The notes beneath the pieces were generated by a model. It did no database searches. It had not been told where the DNA came from and worked only from the letters and a program-made list of their open reading frames with translations. From RGIG4608 sp964413365 (GTDB lineage: Bacteria; Bacillota; Clostridia; Oscillospirales; CAG-272), in NCBI GenBank assembly GCA_964413365.1, contig CAYPRM010000016.1, positions 1-33,520 of the forward strand: 33,520 nucleotides of DNA, in the 5' to 3' direction. Position 1 is the stretch's first letter. Each line of letters opens with the position of its first letter. This document shows positions 28,452 to 33,520 of this stretch, piece after piece. The position numbers and the translations under genes were made by a program.

Positions 28452-31013
28452 TTACCCGTCGATATTGGTATCGGTATCGGTTTCTATTACCTTTTCCGTT
28501 TCGGCTTCCGCTACGGCTTCGGTCTCGGTCACACCATCAATTTCATCCTCGATCTCATCATCGGAATGTGCGACCTTAGTGAAGTTGACGATATGCTGAT
28601 CGTCGGCGAGGCGCATGAGTATTACGCCGCCTGCGGTCCTCGAGTAGGTGGGGATATCCTGCGCGCGGACGCGGATGATCTGTCCCTGATCGGTGATCAT
28701 CATAATATCATCGCCGTCATCGACTGCCGAAATTCCTGCGAGGTCGCCCGTCTTTGTGCTGAGCTTATGGCAGAAAACGCCCTTACCGCCGCGGTTCTTC
28801 ATCTCGCGAAGCTCGTCAAACTTACATTTCTTACCGAATCCGTTTTCGGTAACGGTGAGCAGCTCCTTCGTTTCATCGACCGCGCAGACTCCGCAGACGT
28901 AATCGCCCTCTGCAAGTGTTATACCGCGGACGCCGCGTGCGACACGTCCCATGGTTCTGACGTTTTCCTCGTCAAATCTCGTTGCCATTCCCTTATGAGT
29001 TGCAATAACAAGGCTTGCATCTCCCTGTGTGCGCATAACGAACACAAGCTCATCGCCCTCATCGAGGTTGATTCCGCGCTTTCCGCCCTTTCTCTGGTAC
29101 TCATACTCGGAGAGCTTAGTCTTTTTGACGATGCCGTGTCTTGTTACCATGATAAGATTATCGGTATCATTGAACTCGGGTACGGAGATCATCGAGGTGA
29201 TGGACTCGCCGCTCTCAAGCTCAAGGATATTAGCGATATAAGTACCCTTAGCCGTTCTTGAAGCCTCGGGGATCTGATATGTCTTTCTCATATAGACCTT
29301 ACCCGTATTTGTGAAGAACATAAGGTTGGAATGTGAATGCACGCCTATGACCTTTTCAATGAAGTCCTCCTCCTTGGTGGTCATGCCGATAATGCCCTTA
29401 CCGCCCCTATTCTGTGCGCTGTAAGTATCGGCAGGGAGTCTCTTGATATAGCCTGCGTGTGTAAGTGTTATTACGCACTCATGGCGTTCGATAAGGTCCT
29501 CAAGCAATATATCGTCCTCAGCAGGGACGATCTCCGTCCTTCTTGCGTCGGCGTATTTTCTCTTGATCTCGAGCATCTCATTCTTAATGATATCCTTAAC
29601 TCTCCACTCGTTGGCGAGTATATCACGAAGATCGGCAATAAGCGCCTCAAGTCTTGCGAGCTCGTCCTCGATCTTCTGACGCTCAAGGCCTGTGAGCTTT
29701 CCGAGCGTCATCTCGACTATCGCCTGCGCCTGAACGTCGGAGAGGCCGTACCTCTCCATAAGGCGTGCCTTGGAGTCGGGGATCGATTTCGAGGTCTTCA
29801 TGAGTTCAACGATCTCGTCGATATTATCGTTAGCGATCTTATAGCCCTCAAGGATATGTGCACGTGCGAGTGCGCGGTCGAGGTCGAATTTCGTCCTTCT
29901 GAGGATCACGCTCTCCTGATGTGCGATATAGTGGTCAAGTATCTCGGGCAGGGAGAGCGTTTTAGGCTCATTATTCACGAGCGCGAGCATATTTGCCGCA
30001 AAAGTATCCTGAAGCTGTGTAAATTTATAGAGCTGATTGAGTATGACCTGCGGATTTGCATCGCGGCGGTACTCGATAACTATTCTCATTCCTGCTCTAC
30101 CCGACTCGTCGCGGATATCGGTAATGCCCTCGATCCTCTTTTCGTTGACAAGGTCGCCGATGGTCTCGCAGAGCGTGCTCTTATTGACCATATAAGGTAT
30201 CTCGGTGATAACTATCCTGCGGTGCTCCTCCTCGATATTCGCCTTGGAGCGGACAACTATCCTTCCCTTACCCGTCTTATACGTTTCAAGTATCCCGTTG
30301 ACACCGTAGACCGTTGCGCCCGTCGGGAAATCGGGGCCCTTGATGTACTCCATCAGCTCCTCAACGGTGCACTCGGGGTTATCCATACGGAAGATTGTAC
30401 CGTCAATAACCTCGCCGAGGTTATGAGTCGGGATATTCGTCGCCATACCGACGGCGATACCGACCGAGCCGTTTACAAGAAGATTCGGAAATCTCGACGG
30501 GAGCACGGTAGGCTCGTCAAGGCGGTTATCAAAGTTCTTCTTCATTACGACGACGTTCTTATCAAGGTCGCGCATAAGCTCGTCGGAGATCTTGGAGAGC
30601 CTTGCCTCGGTATAACGGTAAGCAGCCGCACCGTCGCCGTCGACGGAGCCGAAGTTTCCGTGTCCCTCAACGAGGGTATAGCGGTAGGAGAAGTCCTGAG
30701 CCATTCTGACCATCGTTCCGTAGACTGCCGCATCTCCGTGGGGATGGTAGCGTCCGAGAACGTTTCCGACGGTGGTAGCGCTCTTTCTGAAGGGCTTATC
30801 GCTCGTGAGATGGTCCTCGTACATAGCGTAGAGGATACGTCTCTGTCCGGGCTTCATTCCGTCCCTAACATCGGGGAGCGCACGCGAGGCGATAACGCTC
30901 ATCGAATACTCGATAAAGGAGCGCTCGACCTCCTTTTTCATCTCGACATCTATTATCTTCTGATCGGGAAATTCTATTCTTTCACTTGTGTGATCGTGCT
31001 TTTCTGTTGCCAC
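28452..31013 (-). CDS. gyrA: DNA gyrase subunit A
   Basis: 853 residues, complete. GyrA binds and breaks DNA and, with GyrB, introduces negative supercoils. The breakage domain shows SRALPDVRDGMKPGQRRILY and the catalytic tyrosine, Tyr134, in AYRYTEARL. The quinolone-resistance region reads YHPHGDAAVYGT: Ala95 and Gly99 stand at E. coli positions 83 and 87. The C-terminal pinwheel has the GyrA box as QNRGGKG, which separates gyrase from topoisomerase IV. A charged acidic tail with TDTD repeats closes the protein. The start is GTG at 31013 with GGGGAGGA 8 nt upstream, 17 bases after the gyrB stop. Confidence 0.97.
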   Translation of the reverse strand: MATEKHDHTSERIEFPDQKIIDVEMKKEVERSFIEYSMSVIASRALPDVRDGMKPGQRRILYAMYEDHLTSDKPFRKSATTVGNVLGRYHPHGDAAVYGTMVRMAQDFSYRYTLVEGHGNFGSVDGDGAAAYRYTEARLSKISDELMRDLDKNVVVMKKNFDNRLDEPTVLPSRFPNLLVNGSVGIAVGMATNIPTHNLGEVIDGTIFRMDNPECTVEELMEYIKGPDFPTGATVYGVNGILETYKTGKGRIVVRSKANIEEEHRRIVITEIPYMVNKSTLCETIGDLVNEKRIEGITDIRDESGRAGMRIVIEYRRDANPQVILNQLYKFTQLQDTFAANMLALVNNEPKTLSLPEILDHYIAHQESVILRRTKFDLDRALARAHILEGYKIANDNIDEIVELMKTSKSIPDSKARLMERYGLSDVQAQAIVEMTLGKLTGLERQKIEDELARLEALIADLRDILANEWRVKDIIKNEMLEIKRKYADARRTEIVPAEDDILLEDLIERHECVITLTHAGYIKRLPADTYSAQNRGGKGIIGMTTKEEDFIEKVIGVHSHSNLMFFTNTGKVYMRKTYQIPEASRTAKGTYIANILELESGESITSMISVPEFNDTDNLIMVTRHGIVKKTKLSEYEYQRKGGKRGINLDEGDELVFVMRTQGDASLVIATHKGMATRFDEENVRTMGRVARGVRGITLAEGDYVCGVCAVDETKELLTVTENGFGKKCKFDELREMKNRGGKGVFCHKLSTKTGDLAGISAVDDGDDIMMITDQGQIIRVRAQDIPTYSRTAGGVILMRLADDQHIVNFTKVAHSDDEIEDEIDGVTETEAVAEAETEKVIETDTDTNIDG

Positions 31014-31030
31014 TGTAGCTTCCTCCCCTC

Positions 31031-33001
31031 TTAAATATCAAGGTTCTCGGCGAATTTTGCATTCTGCTCGATAAACTCGCGTCTCGGCTCGACCTTGTCG
31101 CCCATAAGGAGCGAGAACATTGCGTCGCACGCCGCCGCATCCTCGGTGGTAACCTTGAGAAGTGTTCTCGTTTCGGGATTCATGGTCGTATCCCAAAGCT
31201 GCTCTGCGTCCATCTCACCAAGACCCTTATAGCGGTCTGCCTCGACATTTGTGCCGCCGAGCATCTCAATATATTTATCCCTCTCCGCATCGGAAAAGGC
31301 GTAGTATTCCTGCTGACTGCGTCCGCCCGTCCTCTTATAGACGCGATAGAGCGGAGGCTGTGCCAGATATATATGTCCGTCGTCAATGAGCTGACGCATA
31401 TGACGGAAGAAGAAGGTCAGGAGCAATATCCTGATATGCGAGCCGTCAACGTCCGCATCCGCCATGAGGATTATCTTGCCGTAGCGGAGCTTGGAAATAT
31501 CAAATTCCTCACCGATACCGCAGCCCAGAGCCTGAATTATAGGCGTGAGCGAGAGATTGCCGTATACCTTGTCCACTCTCGTCTTTTCAACATTCAAGAC
31601 CTTTCCTCGGAGAGGAAGGATCGCCTGAAATCTCGAGTTTCTTCCCTGAGTAGCAGAGCCTCCTGCACTATCTCCCTCGACAAGGTACAGCTCCGTGAGC
31701 TCCACCCTTCTCTCCTGACAGTCGCGGAGCTTGCCCGGCAGGGTAGATCCTCCGAGAACTCCCTTACGGCGTGTGAGCTCCCTTGCCTTCCTTGCAGCCT
31801 CCCTTGCACGGGATGCCGCAAGTGCCTTATCAAGTATAGCCTTGGCGACGGAGGGGTTTTCCTCAAAATATTCCGTGAGCTTCGCCGTTACCGTGTTCTC
31901 AACTAAAACTCTGACCTCGCTGTTACCGAGCTTCGCCTTTGTCTGGCTCTCAAACTGCGCGTCCTCAAGCTTGACGCTGATTATGGCGCAAAGTCCCTCG
32001 CGCGTATCCTCACCCGAGAGATTCTTGTCGCTATCCTTGAGTATGCCCGCCTTACGCGCGTAGTCATTGAGCACCTTAGTAATGGCACTCTTAAAGCCCG
32101 TCTCGTGCGTTCCGCCCTCAATGGTATGCATATTGTTTGCAAACGAGAGGATAAGCTCATTGTAGCTGTCGTTGTACTGCATTGCGACCTCGGCAATGCT
32201 CGTTCCGCGCTCTCCGCGCATATATATGACCTCGGGGTGAATGAGCTCGTTGTGGCGTGTGTCGTTGAGGTGGGTAACGAAGCTACGTATGCCGCCCTCG
32301 AACATAAAGTCCTTTTCCTCCGGCTCCTCCGCTCTCATATCAATGAGCGCAATACGTACCCCTGCATTGAGGAACGCCTGCTCCCTCATTCTGTTTTCGA
32401 GTGTTTCATAAACAAACACCGTATCCTCGAAGATCTCGGGATCGGGCTTGAACGTTACCTTGACACCACTGCGCTTCTCGCCGTGCTCGGACGCCTCGCA
32501 GAGATAGGCAAAGGGACGCGCCACCTTGCCGCGCTCAAAACGCTCGGTATATACCTTACCGTCGTAAACGTCCTCAAGCTCGAGCCACTCCGAGAGTGCA
32601 TTGACGACCGACGCGCCAACGCCGTGCAGACCGCCCGCGATCTTATATCCGCCGCCGCCGAATTTTCCGCCCGCGTGAAGGATCGTATAGACGACCTCGG
32701 GGGTGGGTATTCCCTGCTTCGGATGGATCGCCGAGGGAATGCCGCGGCCGTTATCCTCAACGGTTACGGAATTGTCCTCGTTTATCGTTACGGTTATCTT
32801 GTCGCAATAGCCCGCAAGTGCCTCGTCGATCGAGTTATCCACGATCTCATATACGAGATGGTGAAGTCCGCCGAGTGAGGTCGTGCCTATGTACATTCCC
32901 GGGCGCTTTCTTACCGCCTCGAGTCCCTCAAGGACCTGTATCTGCTCCTCGGTGTAGCTCTCCGATGCCGCAGGATTTACGTTCTTTTCAAGATTTTCCA
33001 T
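31031..33001 (-). CDS. gyrB: DNA gyrase subunit B
   Basis: 656 residues, the ATPase subunit of gyrase. The GHKL ATP site is complete: EIVDNSIDEALAG (catalytic Glu and Asn), VEDNGRGIP, GGLHGVGASVVNAL. The TOPRIM part has EGDSAGGSA and DADVDGSHI, and PLRGKVLNVEK links to the GyrA-contacting tail; it is the short form without the proteobacterial insert. AAAGGA precedes the ATG. It sits between the RemB-like gene and gyrA, the common clostridial order, and probably forms one transcript with gyrA. Confidence 0.97.
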   Translation of the reverse strand: MENLEKNVNPAASESYTEEQIQVLEGLEAVRKRPGMYIGTTSLGGLHHLVYEIVDNSIDEALAGYCDKITVTINEDNSVTVEDNGRGIPSAIHPKQGIPTPEVVYTILHAGGKFGGGGYKIAGGLHGVGASVVNALSEWLELEDVYDGKVYTERFERGKVARPFAYLCEASEHGEKRSGVKVTFKPDPEIFEDTVFVYETLENRMREQAFLNAGVRIALIDMRAEEPEEKDFMFEGGIRSFVTHLNDTRHNELIHPEVIYMRGERGTSIAEVAMQYNDSYNELILSFANNMHTIEGGTHETGFKSAITKVLNDYARKAGILKDSDKNLSGEDTREGLCAIISVKLEDAQFESQTKAKLGNSEVRVLVENTVTAKLTEYFEENPSVAKAILDKALAASRAREAARKARELTRRKGVLGGSTLPGKLRDCQERRVELTELYLVEGDSAGGSATQGRNSRFQAILPLRGKVLNVEKTRVDKVYGNLSLTPIIQALGCGIGEEFDISKLRYGKIILMADADVDGSHIRILLLTFFFRHMRQLIDDGHIYLAQPPLYRVYKRTGGRSQQEYYAFSDAERDKYIEMLGGTNVEADRYKGLGEMDAEQLWDTTMNPETRTLLKVTTEDAAACDAMFSLLMGDKVEPRREFIEQNAKFAENLDI

Positions 33002-33081
33002 TAGTTTTTCCTTTCAGAATAGTGTGTAGATGTGTAAATGTATGTAAATGTATTTGTTGACCTGTTTGATTTGGATCGCGG

Positions 33082-33360
33082 TCATTCCTCGGTGCGTGAT
33101 ACCTTGCCGATTCGACCGATGAGCGCCGTCGACGAGAACTGCGAGAGGCAGACCGCGGGGGCGTTTTCATTGCCGTTCTGGACGTAAACGGTAAAGGATT
33201 TCGGGATCTCGAGCGCGGGCGTTTCCGTCCTGCCTGCCCTTTCCGCACGGGAGAGATAATCGCGCGTGATGGGTGAGACGGTGGCGGTGTCCATATCGAA
33301 GATGCCGATGATGTCGCGCTCACGAATACTTTTTTTTGCGCCGACGTTAAGATAGATCAT
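33082..33360 (-). CDS. RemB/YaaB-like protein (extracellular matrix regulatory family)
   Basis: 92 residues. The start MIYLNVGAKKSIRERDIIGIFDMDTATVS has the features of the RemA/RemB (YaaB, DUF370-related) family; IGIFD and the KSFTVYVQNG strand pair match. In many Bacillota this gene lies between recF and gyrB, as it would here. RemA-type proteins act as DNA-binding regulators of matrix genes; the role of RemB is less clear. AGGAG lies 7 nt before the ATG at 33360; the longer frame to 33429 has no such site. gyrB starts 80 bases downstream after a short stretch with repeated GTAAATGTAT. Confidence 0.8.
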   Translation of the reverse strand: MIYLNVGAKKSIRERDIIGIFDMDTATVSPITRDYLSRAERAGRTETPALEIPKSFTVYVQNGNENAPAVCLSQFSSTALIGRIGKVSRTEE

Positions 33361-33421
33361 AATTTTCTCCTGTGGGCTTGAGTTGCCCTCGATCAAAGTT
33401 TTTTTGCTTGAGCGGTGTTCG

Positions 33422-33485
33422 TGTTGCACTTTGTGCTAACATCATTTGCCGAAGGCAACATTTATTTTCGCCATGCGAACAAGAA
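33422..33485 (+). repeat. Modular hairpin repeat, copy D
   Basis: GTTGCAC-TTT-GTGCTAAC, CATCATT, TTGCC-GAA-GGCAA, CATTTATTTTCGCCATGCGAACAAGAA: a shortened version of the arrays at 358 and 28258, with a diverged GTTCGC-type last hairpin. The A/T-rich end of the window (33486-33520) shows no gene. Confidence 0.65.
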
Positions 33486-33520
33486 CGAAATGAATAAAAA
33501 TAAATATAATAGAATATATA

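Noticed and set aside
29337..31034. 565-codon open frame antisense to gyrA
   Set aside because: Shadow of a highly conserved gene; no start signal and no recognisable protein.

Overview
The window looks like a scaffold from an uncultured, endospore-forming member of the class Clostridia (Bacillota), most likely gut-associated. The evidence is two sporulation genes (spoIVB, spoIIE), a DapL/DapF lysine and meso-diaminopimelate branch, a reverse-rubrerythrin NADH peroxidase, mini-RNase III, a RemB-like gene next to gyrB-gyrA, strong AGGAGG-type ribosome binding sites and sigma-A promoters with 17-bp spacers. A 100-N gap flanked by a 55-nt direct duplication shows it is a draft, probably metagenomic, assembly. 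The lineage call is inference from gene content, not a database result.

Layout. 1-486: 3' end of an NADH peroxidase gene, a terminator and a hairpin-repeat array. 487-3557 (minus): dapF-dapL (overlapping), then an AraC-type regulator. 3684-4955: acyltransferase with a zinc-ribbon tail. 5140-5595 (minus): small membrane protein. 5820-6215: mini-RNase III. 6379-12098 (plus): cyclophilin, flavin reductase, then a nucleoside-catabolism cluster: uridine phosphorylase, deoC, deoD, deoB, cdd and mgsA. 12253-13224 (minus): membrane-anchored protein of unknown function. 13394-16867: a YhaO/YhaN-type (SbcD/SbcC-like) pair. 16953-18143 (minus): spoIVB. 18496-19230: unknown, nuclease-like protein. 19324-21873 (minus): spoIIE. 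22079-24334: an unusual three-part fusion (polytopic membrane domain, about 280-residue K/R/E helix, leucine-rich repeats). 24529-25410 (minus): PflX-like radical SAM protein. 25550-26806: cinA. 26905-27150: a promoter-driven intergenic RNA candidate. 27341-28141: a short-chain dehydrogenase closely resembling bile-acid 12-alpha-hydroxysteroid dehydrogenase. 28452-33360 (minus): remB-like, gyrB, gyrA.

How it works together. The central cluster forms a coherent salvage route. Cdd turns cytidine into uridine; Udp and DeoD release bases as (deoxy)ribose-1-phosphate; DeoB makes the 5-phosphate; DeoC splits deoxyribose-5-phosphate to glyceraldehyde-3-phosphate plus acetaldehyde. MgsA acts on the connected triose-phosphate pool. 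No transporter or DeoR/CytR-like regulator is in the window.

Most worth a second look: the intergenic RNA candidate at 26940-27150 with a 13-bp perfect closing stem and two mutually exclusive helices; the 12-alpha-HSDH-like gene with an insertion in its cofactor loop; the membrane/ER-K helix/LRR fusion; a family of modular hairpin repeats between convergent genes; the nuclease-like gene at 18496; and a GyrA with non-consensus residues at both main quinolone positions. I did not see a phage, transposase, CRISPR array, tRNA or rRNA.
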